From the NCBI GenBank assembly GCA_025935615.1, contig JAICUY010000014.1, positions 1 through 32,759 on the forward strand: 32,759 nucleotides of DNA, in the 5' to 3' direction. The translations under genes and the position numbers were made by a program. This document shows positions 14,052 through 22,172 of this stretch, in pieces. Origin of the DNA: Steroidobacteraceae bacterium (GTDB lineage Bacteria; Chloroflexota; Limnocylindria; QHBO01). Numbering within the stretch: position 1 is the first letter of the stretch; each line of letters begins with the position of its first letter. The notes beneath the pieces are model-generated. The model was not told the DNA's origin. It did not search any database and saw only the letters and a list, made by a program, of their open reading frames with translations.

Positions 14052-15326
14052 CTACTTCTGCGACAGGTCGATCTGCTGGTCGAAGACCCAGTCGCCCGCG
14101 GAGGTATCGGCCTTGTACATCGAGATGATCTTCTGGCTCGTGTCACCGTTCTCGTCGAAGCTGACCGGACCGAGGACCGTGTCGAAGCTGTTGCCGCCGT
14201 CGGCGACATAGGCACGCACCTTTGCGCGCAGGTCCTTCATGTCGGTGGCGCCGCTGGCCGAGGCCTCCAGCGCCTTCAGGATGATCTGCGTGCAGGCGTA
14301 GGCCGGCGCGCTGTAGGCACCCGGGTCCTCGTTGTACTCCGTCTTGTACTTGTTGGCGAAGCCCTCAGGGTCGGGGATGTCATGGATGGCCGCGACGCTG
14401 CCGAACGAGTTGGCGGCGTTCTCGCCGGCCAGGTTCAGGTAGCTGCCGTCGGTCTGCGCGCTGCCGTCGACGATGCCGTCGCCGCCGATGTAGGGCAGGT
14501 CGCCCATGCCGACGTCGGCCATCTGGTTGCGCAGCTTGCCGCCGCCAGTGGTCGTCACGCCGCCGTACATCACCGCCTCGGGATTGTCACCCTTGGCAGC
14601 GGTCAGGACGCTGGTGTAGTCGGCCGACCCGTCGGAGTTCGGGACGCCCTGGCGACCGGTGACGGTCCCCCCAAGCTCCTCGAACTTCTTGACGAACTCG
14701 TCCGCCAGGCCCTTGCCGTAGGTCTCGGTGTCGTCGACCACGAAGACGGTGTTCTTCTTGAGGATGTCGTGCAGGTACACCGCGAGCGCGGGGCCCTGGA
14801 AGTCATCGCTGGCGGCGACCCGAACGTAGCTCACCTTGTTGTCGCCGCGGAGGAGCTTGCCCTCGGCGTCGGGCTTGGTGAGGCTGATGGCGGTGTTGGC
14901 CGGGCTGCACTGCAGCAGGCCCGCCGGGGCGGTGATCGGAATCTCGGCGGCGCCGACATTCGAGTTGTACGGGCCGACCATGGCGATCACGTTCTCGTTG
15001 CTCACCAGCTCGGTCACGTTGGTCGCGCCCTGGTCCGGGTTGTGGACGCCGTTGACCGCGTCGTCCTTGATGCTCAGCTCGATCTGGTAGCCACCCACGC
15101 CACCGTTGGCGTTGGCCTCCTTGACCGCCAGCTGAACGCCCTTGACGGTCGGCTCGCCGTTGGGCGCTTCGCCGCCCGAGAGCGGAAGGTCCACGCCGAT
15201 AGTGACCTTCTTGCCGCTGCCGGCGCTTCCGCCGCTGGCGTTGTTGCCGTTGCCGGTCCCCGAGCAGGCGGCCAGGATCAAGGCCACTGCGGCTAGGGGT
15301 GCGGCAAACCGCACGTGTCTCTGCAT
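14052..15326 (-). CDS. livJ: Branched-chain amino acid type substrate-binding lipoprotein
   Basis: The 424-residue protein has a signal peptide with lipobox (VALILAAC, Cys near residue 21), a Gly/Asn/Ser linker, and the periplasmic-binding fold of the Leu/Ile/Val family: KVTIGVDLPLSGGEAPNGEP, VKGVQLAVKEANANGG, VIAMVGPYNSNVGAAEIPI. It captures the substrate outside the membrane and delivers it to LivHM. The ATG at 15326 is chosen because GGAGGAGA lies seven nt upstream and the signal peptide starts there; the longer frame (to 15395) reads through the leader. It is the first gene of the operon. Ligand identity is not determinable; a Cys pair (LLQCSPANT and AYACTQII) may form a disulfide. Confidence 0.95.
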   Translation of the reverse strand: MQRHVRFAAPLAAVALILAACSGTGNGNNASGGSAGSGKKVTIGVDLPLSGGEAPNGEPTVKGVQLAVKEANANGGVGGYQIELSIKDDAVNGVHNPDQGATNVTELVSNENVIAMVGPYNSNVGAAEIPITAPAGLLQCSPANTAISLTKPDAEGKLLRGDNKVSYVRVAASDDFQGPALAVYLHDILKKNTVFVVDDTETYGKGLADEFVKKFEELGGTVTGRQGVPNSDGSADYTSVLTAAKGDNPEAVMYGGVTTTGGGKLRNQMADVGMGDLPYIGGDGIVDGSAQTDGSYLNLAGENAANSFGSVAAIHDIPDPEGFANKYKTEYNEDPGAYSAPAYACTQIILKALEASASGATDMKDLRAKVRAYVADGGNSFDTVLGPVSFDENGDTSQKIISMYKADTSAGDWVFDQQIDLSQK

Positions 15327-15393
15327 CCGGTCTCTCCTCCAGGAATGCTCGGTGGGCGCGCAAAGGCACGGCCCGTATCTAAAGGTGCGCGGC

Positions 15394-15423
15394 ATGATAG
15401 GCGCGCTCCACTCGTCAACGCAA
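15394..15423 (-). promoter_or_regulatory. Probable livJ operon promoter
   Basis: On the minus strand TTGCGT (15423-15418), 18 nt and TATCAT (15399-15394) are placed about 68 nt upstream of the livJ ATG. The -35 is imperfect, the -10 is good. Confidence 0.5.
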
Positions 15424-15464
15424 GCATTTTTCGCCTGCTAGGTGACTAGCCGTGCGGCTGCCGA

Positions 15465-15494
15465 TTGGTTCAGGCCGATGCAGCGTGGTATCCT
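15465..15494 (+). promoter_or_regulatory. Probable promoter of the acetyltransferase gene
   Basis: TTGGTT (15465-15470), an 18-nt spacer and TATCCT (15489-15494) lie 55 nt before the TTG start at 15549. It is divergent to the livJ promoter within the 222-nt gap. Confidence 0.45.
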
Positions 15495-15548
15495 GCGTGG
15501 GGTACGTCATGCAGCGTCTGCGCTGTGTCTCGCTCCCGAGAGGCTCCC

Positions 15549-16019
15549 TTGGAGTACCACGTCCGCATCGCGCGTCTCACCGACGTCGAGCCAGCCATGC
15601 GCATCCTGCATGGCGGCACAGAGGTCCACGAGGAGGCGCGACGCGACGATTCCGACCGGCTCCGCAGCCTGCTCTTCGTTCCGTCCGCGACCGTCGTCGT
15701 GGCCGAATCGGAGCGGCGCGTGATCGGTCTGGGGGTCCTCTCGATCCGTCCCTCGGTGCAGTCCGGGCCGTTCGTCGGCGTGATCGACGAGCTGGCCACC
15801 ACGGCCGATGACGTGAGCGAGCCATCCGCGGACGACGCCGACGCCCCGCGCCGGGTTCGCATCGGTTGCTCGATCGTCGAGCACCTCATCAGCTCGGCGC
15901 GGAACAAGGGTTGCACGCGCGTGGAGGTCACCGATCCCCTCGCATCCGCAGAACCGTCGCTCCTGGAGCAGGCCGGGTTCGCGAAGCGAGGAGTGCTGCT
16001 GAGCCGCGCCGTCGGCTGA
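15549..16019 (+). CDS. GNAT-like N-acetyltransferase
   Basis: The 156-residue product starts YHVRIARLTDVEPAMRIL, the usual first strand and helix of GNAT enzymes. It continues with ATVVVAESERRVIGLGVLSI (strands 2-3), VGVIDELATTADD (strand 4) and RRVRIGCSIVEHLISSARNKG, which stands where the acetyl-CoA-binding R/Q-x-x-G-x-G/A loop should be, and ends LLEQAGFAKRGVLL. A 17-residue acidic linker separates strand 4 from the CoA loop. The Gly pattern is incomplete, so activity is unproven. The start is TTG at 15549 with GAGAGG five nt upstream; the frame stays open to an upstream ATG at 15465 that lacks family similarity. The substrate is unknown. Confidence 0.75.
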   Translation: MEYHVRIARLTDVEPAMRILHGGTEVHEEARRDDSDRLRSLLFVPSATVVVAESERRVIGLGVLSIRPSVQSGPFVGVIDELATTADDVSEPSADDADAPRRVRIGCSIVEHLISSARNKGCTRVEVTDPLASAEPSLLEQAGFAKRGVLLSRAVG

Positions 16020-16086
16020 ACGTCGACGGCGCGCCGGGCCGGGGCACCAGGCGCCAACCACATCCATTCATCAGGAGACAGCTCAC

Positions 16087-17445
16087 TTGAGCAAGAACGT
16101 GGCGATCTTCATTGACGTCGCCAACCTCTATTACTCCGCCCGCGGGCAGGACGTTGACGTGGACTACGTCGCCCTGCTGAAGGCGGCAACCAAAGGGCGC
16201 GATCTGATTCGCGCCTATGCCTACTCGGGACTCGATCCCGAGAACGAGAACCAGCGCAAGTTCATCGACTTCCTCACCAAGAACGGCTACAAGGTCGTTC
16301 ACAAGGACATTCGCAAGTTCGGCGACGGGCGCGTCAAGGCCAACCTCGACATTGAGCTGGTCGTCGACCTGTTCCGGTTGCAGGACCGCATGGACATTGC
16401 TGTCATCGTCTCCGGCGACGGCGACTTCGCTCCCGCCATCCGAGCGCTGCAGGACGTCGGCGTCCGATGCGAGGTCATCAGCTTCCGGCCGAACACCAGC
16501 TCCGACCTCTTCGCGGTGGCCGATGAGTTCATCGACATCATGAAGATCGCCAGCATCGCGCGCGGAAAGGAAGCGGCCAAGGGGATGAGCGCCCCGCCGA
16601 TGCCCGCCAAGGAAGTCGAACCCGAGTTCGGGTTCCGGGACGCGTCCCCCGGCGTGGCGGCAGCCGCGCTCGCCGCGATTCGTGGTGGAGACTCGGGCCG
16701 TGGCCGCGGCCGTGGCCGGAACGGCCGACGCCGCGAGGAGCCCGCTGCGGAGGAAGCCGCGGCAGAAACCGCCACAACGGCCGTCGAGGTGCCCGCCGAA
16801 AACGGGCACGAGAACGGCGAGCATCGACGTCGTCGGCGCCGCGGTGGCCGCGGACGTGGCCGCGGTCGTGGCCACTCCGAGTCCGAGGTGGCGGTGAACG
16901 AGCCGGCGGCCGCCGGCGAGGAGGTCGCCTGGCAGGAGTTCGACGACATCAGCCAGCTGGGCGAGCTGGACGAGGATCGGACCTACAGCTTCGAAGAGGC
17001 CGATGCGGAGACGCTGGCTGAGCTCGGGCTGCTGGACGAGCCACCGGTCGAGCCGGCGGCCGAGGTGGCCGCCGAGGCTGTCGATGCGCCCGCGGAGAAG
17101 CCGAAGCGGTCCCGGGCTCGCAGGACCCCGGCGAAGGCCGAGACGGTGCCGTCCGCCGAGGAGCCGACAGCAAAGCCGAAGCGGACGCGGGCGCCCAAGA
17201 CGGCCGCGACCGAAACGACGGCTGACGAGAAGCCTGCGCGCCGAACCCGATCGCGAAAGGCCACCGAGCCGGAAGCTGGCGTCGGGGCGGCGGAGACTGC
17301 GAAGCCGAAGCGCACGCGCTCGCGCAAGCCAAAGGCGGAGTCGCCCGAGGCCGATTCCGGGGCGTCAGGCGAGGCGATGGCTGCCGAGGGCGAGCCGCAG
17401 GGGATCTGGGGCCGCTTCCGCTCGGCCCGCACCACCCGTCAGTAA
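16087..17445 (+). CDS. NYN-domain (PIN-like) ribonuclease-type protein with basic RG-rich tail
   Basis: The 452-residue protein begins with a NYN/LabA (DUF88) domain, about residues 1-165: NVAIFIDVANLYYSARG, KANLDIELVVDLFR and IVSGDGDFAPAIRAL. Asp10, Asp88, Asp94, Asp111 and Asp113 form the acidic metal cluster of PIN-like nucleases. The rest is low complexity: two Arg/Gly-rich blocks (GRGRGRGRNGRRR near 197 and RRRRRRGGRGRGRGRG near 247), acidic Ala/Glu stretches, and at least three KPKR(T/S)R blocks. This resembles the RNA- and protein-binding tail of RNase E, so a membrane- or RNA-associated processing role is inferred. TTG start with AGGAG nine nt upstream. It ends with GIWGRFRSARTTRQ. 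Confidence 0.9.
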   Translation: MSKNVAIFIDVANLYYSARGQDVDVDYVALLKAATKGRDLIRAYAYSGLDPENENQRKFIDFLTKNGYKVVHKDIRKFGDGRVKANLDIELVVDLFRLQDRMDIAVIVSGDGDFAPAIRALQDVGVRCEVISFRPNTSSDLFAVADEFIDIMKIASIARGKEAAKGMSAPPMPAKEVEPEFGFRDASPGVAAAALAAIRGGDSGRGRGRGRNGRRREEPAAEEAAAETATTAVEVPAENGHENGEHRRRRRRGGRGRGRGRGHSESEVAVNEPAAAGEEVAWQEFDDISQLGELDEDRTYSFEEADAETLAELGLLDEPPVEPAAEVAAEAVDAPAEKPKRSRARRTPAKAETVPSAEEPTAKPKRTRAPKTAATETTADEKPARRTRSRKATEPEAGVGAAETAKPKRTRSRKPKAESPEADSGASGEAMAAEGEPQGIWGRFRSARTTRQ

Positions 17446-17674
17446 GGGTCGGCTCATCGGTCAGATTGCGCCGGGTATCGGCTGGCGTTCCGCGGGCTGG
17501 AACGTTTGACGGCGAGGTGAGGGCGCGCCGGTCGAACGTGCTCATCCAGCGGAACGTCCGACGATGATCGCGCCGCGCTGAGCACTGGAGTCACCTGCTG
17601 GCGGTCATTCGTTCCGCCGGTTGAGACGCCGCGGCCGAAGCTGTCAAGCCGCGGCCAACCGACCGGCAGGCGCG
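17446..17674. repeat. Convergent gap with palindromic repeat pair
   Basis: This 229-bp gap between convergent genes has no credible gene. It holds a full inverted-orientation unit at 17486-17511 (minus strand: CGTCAAACGTTCCA, 6 nt, GGAACG), a degenerate unit at 17602-17628 in the other orientation, and a half-unit at 17546-17563. The same unit pair occurs at 26998-27160 in another convergent gap. The arms GTTCC/GGAAC can form a hairpin, perhaps serving as a bidirectional terminator or REP/BIME-like element. Confidence 0.65.
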
Positions 17675-18400
17675 CTAGATGGTCTCGTCGGCCTCGGGTG
17701 TGATCCCCGGAAGCTCCGGCTCGATCGGCGCGGTCGCGGGCGCGGACGGAGCCGTCGGCGTCACCGGCGTCGTCGTGGCTGACGTCGACTCTCCCAGTTC
17801 GCCGAGGGTCGCGTTGCCATTGCGGGGCTCGCGCTCGAACAGCGGCACCCATTCCGGGACGTTGTCAGCAGCCTCTCGGGCCCGCTCGGCGAGCTCGTCG
17901 CGCATCTCGCGCCCCGGCTTCGGGGCGGTCAGCAACGCGACGGCAGCGCCGGCCACGGCACCGATGATGAGGCCAAGGAAGAATGCGCCCCAATGGCGCT
18001 CCTCCCGCCGCTTGAGGTTCAGGCGGACGGCGGCGGCGTCGACCAGCTCGCGGCCCGCGGGAACGGCAGCGCCCGCAGCGGTGACGGCCACGGCGCGGCG
18101 CTTCCACAGGTCGCGCAACTGAGGCTGCACCTCCTTCGCCCAGGTGCGGCGGCTCCACTTGCCTGCATCGCGTGAGCTGCGCGCAAGGTGGCGCGATGCA
18201 TCGCGGCGCACGGGCGCGGAATCCCGCCATGCCCGCTGGGCGCGATCGGCCGCGGATTCGGTGGCGTCGGTCAGCGCTGCGGCGATCTCCTTGCCACGCT
18301 GAGCGATCGTATCGGTCACGTCCGCTTCGAGCACCCTGTCGACGATCGACCTGACGCCCGCGGAGAGATCATCGGCGGCCCTGGTGGCTCCGCTGGCCAT
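17675..18400 (-). CDS. YtxH-like protein with one membrane helix
   Basis: The 241-residue product has a charged N-terminal helical region of about 140 residues that is Ala/Arg/Asp-rich (AADRAQRAWRDSAPVRRDAS). Then comes the YtxH-type segment WGAFFLGLIIGAVAGAAVALLTAPKPGREMRDEL near 150-185, one membrane helix followed by the hallmark LLTAPKPGRE. An acidic Thr/Pro-rich C-terminus follows. A further weakly hydrophobic stretch (AVAVTAAGAAVPAG) precedes it. YtxH proteins are general-stress-associated membrane proteins of unknown biochemical function. The start is ATG at 18400, because AAGGAGGTGCAGC directly precedes it as an ideal ribosome-binding site; the frame extends upstream without homology. 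Confidence 0.85.
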   Translation of the reverse strand: MASGATRAADDLSAGVRSIVDRVLEADVTDTIAQRGKEIAAALTDATESAADRAQRAWRDSAPVRRDASRHLARSSRDAGKWSRRTWAKEVQPQLRDLWKRRAVAVTAAGAAVPAGRELVDAAAVRLNLKRREERHWGAFFLGLIIGAVAGAAVALLTAPKPGREMRDELAERAREAADNVPEWVPLFEREPRNGNATLGELGESTSATTTPVTPTAPSAPATAPIEPELPGITPEADETI

Positions 18401-18511
18401 GCTGCACCTCCTTGAGACTCGGGCTGTAACCGGGTGCACGAAGTATGCCACCGGAAGACCGATTCGCCGCTCGGCGGCACCCTCGCCTCAGCGCCGATAG
18501 ACTCCGATACC

Positions 18512-19603
18512 GTGATCGAGGTGACCGCCCAACCCGGCTTCCTGGGACTCGGCCAGCCGACGGCGCGCGCCATCGCCACTCGCGCCGCCGTCGGCGGCCG
18601 CCTCCAGCGCACGCTGCTCGTCCACGGGCCGGCCGGAGCAGGCAAGGACGCCTTCGTGGATGACCTGCTGGGGCTGCTGTTCTGCACCGATGCGGAAGGC
18701 TCCAGGCGACCATGCAACGCCTGCCGTGGCTGCCGGCTGGCTCGCGCTCGCAGCCACCCGGACCTGGTGATCGGCTCGCCGGAACGGTGGCGGGAGGAGA
18801 GGGCGCAGGGCGAGAGCATCGTCGGCGCCGCCCGGCGCTGGCTGTTGAACACGGCCGGCGCTCCGGTGGCGGCGGAGCGGCGGGTGATCGTCATCGAGCA
18901 TGCCGATCTCGCCAACGAGCAGGCACAGAACGTCCTGCTGAAGGTGCTCGAGGAGCCGGGCGAGCGACACATGTTCGTGCTGGTCGCGGATGAGCCGAGC
19001 CGCCTGCTGCCGACCATCCGGTCGCGGGCACAGCCGCTGCGGATCGGGCCTGTTCCACGGGACGAGCTGGTCGCATGGCTCGTCGACCGCGAGCGTCTCC
19101 CGGCCGATCAGGCCGATGCACTGGCCCGCATATCGGGCGGTCTGTCGGGCACGGCCGTGAGCTTTGCACGCGACGCGCGGCTCGTCGACTGGCGACGGAC
19201 GGCGCAGCAGCAGCTGCTCGACCTGCTGTCCAGGGGAACGGCGGATCGGTTCGGGGCCGTCCGGGACCTGCTCGACGCGGCCGCCTCACTGGCATTGGAG
19301 GCGCCACCGGCCGATGACGACCAGCTGTCGAGCGCCGCGCAGCGCGCCGCGGCGCTGATGGTCGTGGATGCCTGGCTGGACCTCGGCCGCGACCTCCTGG
19401 TCGTGCGCGCCGGACGTCCCGCCTTCGCTCCGTCTCGTGAGCTGCTGAGCGGCGTCGAGGCGGCCGCGGGGCGTATCGGTCAGGCGGAGCTGATGCGATG
19501 CATGCGCCGCCTGGAGCAGATCCGCGATGCCCTCCTCCAGAATGCCGCACCACGGCTGGCGATGGAGGTCGCCATGCTGGCCTGGCCATCCGTTCATGGC
19601 TGA
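18512..19603 (+). CDS. holB: DNA polymerase III, delta-prime subunit
   Basis: The 363-residue AAA+ protein starts GFLGLGQPTARAI, then Walker A GPAGAGKDAF (residues 39-48), where Asp replaces the usual Ser/Thr as in non-hydrolysing clamp-loader subunits. It has the zinc-binding Cys cluster (Cys58, 68, 71, 74) inserted after it, VIVIEHADLANEQAQNVLLKVLEEP (Walker B region with the sensor), FVLVADEPSRLLPTIRSRAQPL, where SRA stands at the arginine-finger SRC motif. This is a subunit of the clamp loader that opens the beta clamp. GTG at 18512 is preceded only by a TAGACT-like box 8 nt upstream, suggesting a leaderless start; an ATG at 18434 in frame is possible but non-homologous. The stop overlaps acyP. 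Confidence 0.92.
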   Translation: MIEVTAQPGFLGLGQPTARAIATRAAVGGRLQRTLLVHGPAGAGKDAFVDDLLGLLFCTDAEGSRRPCNACRGCRLARARSHPDLVIGSPERWREERAQGESIVGAARRWLLNTAGAPVAAERRVIVIEHADLANEQAQNVLLKVLEEPGERHMFVLVADEPSRLLPTIRSRAQPLRIGPVPRDELVAWLVDRERLPADQADALARISGGLSGTAVSFARDARLVDWRRTAQQQLLDLLSRGTADRFGAVRDLLDAAASLALEAPPADDDQLSSAAQRAAALMVVDAWLDLGRDLLVVRAGRPAFAPSRELLSGVEAAAGRIGQAELMRCMRRLEQIRDALLQNAAPRLAMEVAMLAWPSVHG

Positions 19604-19880
19604 CCAGGGGCGCCTGGTGGCGACGGTGATCGGTCGCGTGCAGGGGGTCGGATTCCGCTGGTGGACGCGGCGCCAGGCAGCACAGCTGGGGCTCACCGGC
19701 TGGGTCCGAAACGACGACGACGAGCGGACGGTCGAGGTGCTGGCCGAGGGCGCCACCGAGCGGCTGCAGGAGCTCGAGCGGCAACTGCGGCGAGGCCCGC
19801 ACGGCGCACGTGTCGAGACGGTCGAAGCGCGCTGGGAACCAGCCAGCGGCGAGTTCAGCTCATTCGAGATCGGACGGTGA
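19596..19880 (+). CDS. acyP: Acylphosphatase
   Basis: The 94-residue protein has the standard acylphosphatase signature VIGRVQGVGFRWWTRRQAAQ followed by LGLTGWVRNDDD. Arg21 and Asn39 are the catalytic phosphate-binding and nucleophilic-water residues. Length is typical of the family, which hydrolyses acyl phosphates such as carbamoyl- and acetyl-phosphate in the cytosol. The ATG at 19596 overlaps holB by eight nt, so translation is probably coupled. The two copies of GxxGFR expected in the loop are intact, so activity is likely. Confidence 0.95.
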   Translation: MADQGRLVATVIGRVQGVGFRWWTRRQAAQLGLTGWVRNDDDERTVEVLAEGATERLQELERQLRRGPHGARVETVEARWEPASGEFSSFEIGR

Positions 19881-20230
19881 ACTGGCGCGCAGGCGGCTGC
19901 CTGGTCGTGGGCGTGGTGCTGTTCGTCGGCATCGGGCTGCTGGGACTGTGGCGCGCCACCGGGCAGACCGGCTGCTTCGCCGAGCTCCACACGGCTGATG
20001 GCGTCTACCGCGCAGCCGGCACACCCGCGCCCAACCCGCAGCTCAGCAGCGGTGAGCGGGCGGTCGAGGTCGGAACGACGCTCGTCGGGCTAGCAACCCG
20101 TCGGGTCTACGCGCCGGCAGGCACGGATCCGCACGATCCGGCAGCGCCACGTCCGGCGCAGGTGGCGGTCGAGTGCGGCGATGGGACGTTCCAGGCCTAC
20201 GTGCTCGGCCCGGGACCATCGCCGTCATGA
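19877..20230 (+). CDS. Small secreted or membrane-anchored protein of unknown function
   Basis: The 117-residue product starts GTG with one helix (about residues 5-25, GCLVVGVVLFVGIGLLGLW), then a soluble domain with three Cys (one in TGCFAELHT, one in VAVECGDG plus one in the helix). I recognise no family. A GTGA overlap with acyP and an ATGA overlap with the following lipid kinase show that it is co-translated in the operon. The helix is short and near the N-terminus, so it may be an uncleaved anchor or signal peptide. Confidence 0.75.
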   Translation: MNWRAGGCLVVGVVLFVGIGLLGLWRATGQTGCFAELHTADGVYRAAGTPAPNPQLSSGERAVEVGTTLVGLATRRVYAPAGTDPHDPAAPRPAQVAVECGDGTFQAYVLGPGPSPS

Positions 20231-21153
20231 GCCGGCGCGCGATCCTGCTCCTCGTCAATCCGGCCGCCGGAGGCAAAGTCGGCTCGGGACCTGATCTGGC
20301 CAAGGACCCTGCCAAGCTCGAGCCTGAGGCGCTCGTCCGGACCCTCCGTGAGCGCGAGCTCGAGGTGGAGCTGCGCACCCTCACCGAGGACGACGACGTC
20401 GAGGCGCTTGCGCGTCAGGCCGCAGCCGACCGCGACGTGGTTGTCGCCGGCGGCGACGGAACGGTGGCCCTGGCTGCCGCCGGCCTGGCCGGGACCGATG
20501 CGATCCTCGGCATCCTGGCGCGCGGCAGCTTCAACAATGTGGCGCACGGCTTCAACGTCCCGCTGTCGCTGGATGCCGCGGTCGAGGTCATCGCCCGCGG
20601 CACGTGGACGGCGATGGACATGGGCGTGGCCCGCCACGGCGTCGACGGCGCCGACGATGCCGAGGAGCATCCGTTCTTCGAAGCGGCGGGCGTCGGGCTC
20701 GACGCCGCCGGCTTCGGCGCGGTGGAGCTGTCCGAGCGCCGCGGCTGGTGGCGCGGCCTTCGGGTGGTCCTGCGGGCGCTGCGGCAGCGCCGCCGCGCCA
20801 TGCGCCTCACGATCGACGACCGGAGCTACCACACGCGTGCGCCGGCGGTCACCGTATGCAATGGCCCGTACCTGGGCATGGGGTTCACGGTTGCCGCGGA
20901 CGCCGATCCGACCGATGGCCAGCTGGACGTGGCGCTCTTCTCGCACATGAGCCGCTGGGAGGTGCTGGCGCACTTCGCCCGCGTCGCGCGCGGCGTCCGA
21001 CGGCGCGAGCCGCGTATCACGCGTCGCCTGGCGCGCGAGGTGACGGTCGAGGCGGTGAATGGCGTGCTGCCGGCGCATGCCGATGGCCGGTCGATCGGGA
21101 CCACGCCGGTGACCTTCACGGTCCGCCCGGGAGCTCTTCGCGTCTTCCGATAG
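20227..21153 (+). CDS. Diacylglycerol/sphingosine kinase-like lipid kinase (YegS/DgkB type)
   Basis: The 308-residue enzyme begins AILLLVNPAAGGK, the typical family start, with the ATP-binding VVVAGGDGTVALAAAGLAG (GGDGTV at 75-80), and GILARGSFNNVAHGFNVP, in which RGSFNN replaces the more common PLGTGND/N motif. The C-terminal domain has the conserved MGFTVAADADPTDGQLDVALF and an ending PVTFTVRPGALRVF. Members phosphorylate diacylglycerol or related lipids at the inner membrane face. The ATG overlaps the previous stop (ATGA), so it is the last gene of holB-acyP-unknown-lipid kinase. The 29-nt gap to the convergent dGTPase gene has no clear terminator. Confidence 0.92.
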   Translation: MSRRAILLLVNPAAGGKVGSGPDLAKDPAKLEPEALVRTLRERELEVELRTLTEDDDVEALARQAAADRDVVVAGGDGTVALAAAGLAGTDAILGILARGSFNNVAHGFNVPLSLDAAVEVIARGTWTAMDMGVARHGVDGADDAEEHPFFEAAGVGLDAAGFGAVELSERRGWWRGLRVVLRALRQRRRAMRLTIDDRSYHTRAPAVTVCNGPYLGMGFTVAADADPTDGQLDVALFSHMSRWEVLAHFARVARGVRRREPRITRRLAREVTVEAVNGVLPAHADGRSIGTTPVTFTVRPGALRVFR

Positions 21154-21182
21154 CGAGTTATGCGGCTGGCGAATCGGCAGGC

Positions 21183-22172
21183 CTATGACGCGAAGAGGCG
21201 CTCGTGGGTCATGAGGGCGTATCGGTCTGTCATACCGGCGATGTAGTCGGCGACCTGCACCGGGAGCGGCGCATCGGTATCGCGATAGGTCGCCGGGATC
21301 TGGTCGGGGTGGGACAGGTGGTGGTCGACCAGGTCGCGGATGAGGCGGACCGCCCTGGTCTGCTCGGCGAGCTGGCTGGGCGCCTGATAGACGCGCTCGA
21401 ACATGAAGTCACGCAGCTCGTTCATGACCTCCAGCGTCGCATGGTCCATCTCGACGCGACCGACGCCCAGCGAGTGCTCGATCACCGCGTCGATCATCTC
21501 GCCGATCCAGGCGCGCCCCGGCTTGCCGAAACGCTCGCGCACGCGCCGCGGGAAGGCCGCCACGTCCAGCACCCCAGCGCGCATGGCGTCGAGCGCGTCA
21601 TGGCTGAGGTAGGCGATGCGGTCCGCGAACCGCACGCAGATGGCCTCGCAGGTGGCGGGCGGCGGCTCGATCTTCCAGGAGTGGGCGCGGATGCCGTCGC
21701 GCACCTCCCAGGTCAGGTTGAGCGGCTCGAGTGCCTCGAAGATGCGGACGCTCTGCGCGGCGTGGTGCCAGCCGTCAGGCGGGAAGTAGGGCGAGAGCGC
21801 GTCCTCGCCGGTGTGGCCGAACGGCGAGTGGCCGACGTCGTGCCCCAGCGCGATCGCCTCGGCCAGCGGCTCGTTGAGGCTCAATGCGGCCGCCAGCGCC
21901 CGCGCAATCTGCGTCACCTGCAGGGTGTGAGTCAGGCGCGTGACGAAGTGGTCCCCTTCGGGATTGATGAAGACCTGTGTCTTGTGCTTGAGGCGGCGGA
22001 ACGCCTTGGAGTGCAGGATCCGGTCGCGGTCGCGCTCGAAGGCGGTGCGGAACTCGTCGGGCGGTTCCGGGCGTTCGCGACCCCGGCTGCCGGTCGATCG
22101 GGTCGCCAGCGGCGAGAGGCGCTCCTCCTCGGCCTCACGTGCGGGCCGATCGCGCCTGATCAGGTTGTCCAC
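21183..22172 (-). CDS. Deoxyguanosinetriphosphate triphosphohydrolase-like protein (HD domain)
   Basis: The 329-residue protein has FRTAFERDRDRILHSKAFRR followed by LKHKTQVF, then RLTHTLQVTQIARALA with the first metal His, and the HD pair GHDVGHSPFGHTGEDAL (residues 110-126), and DRIAYLSHDALDAMRAG carrying the last Asp. Those are all hallmark dGTPase motifs; the enzyme class cleaves dNTPs to nucleosides plus triphosphate, and this type often precedes dnaG. The start is taken as GTG at 22172, overlapping the MFS gene by 38 nt; there is no clear ribosome-binding site, and the frame is open to 22250. It is last in the minus-strand operon with the PEP-utilising enzyme and MFS exporter. Confidence 0.93.
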   Translation of the reverse strand: MDNLIRRDRPAREAEEERLSPLATRSTGSRGRERPEPPDEFRTAFERDRDRILHSKAFRRLKHKTQVFINPEGDHFVTRLTHTLQVTQIARALAAALSLNEPLAEAIALGHDVGHSPFGHTGEDALSPYFPPDGWHHAAQSVRIFEALEPLNLTWEVRDGIRAHSWKIEPPPATCEAICVRFADRIAYLSHDALDAMRAGVLDVAAFPRRVRERFGKPGRAWIGEMIDAVIEHSLGVGRVEMDHATLEVMNELRDFMFERVYQAPSQLAEQTRAVRLIRDLVDHHLSHPDQIPATYRDTDAPLPVQVADYIAGMTDRYALMTHERLFAS

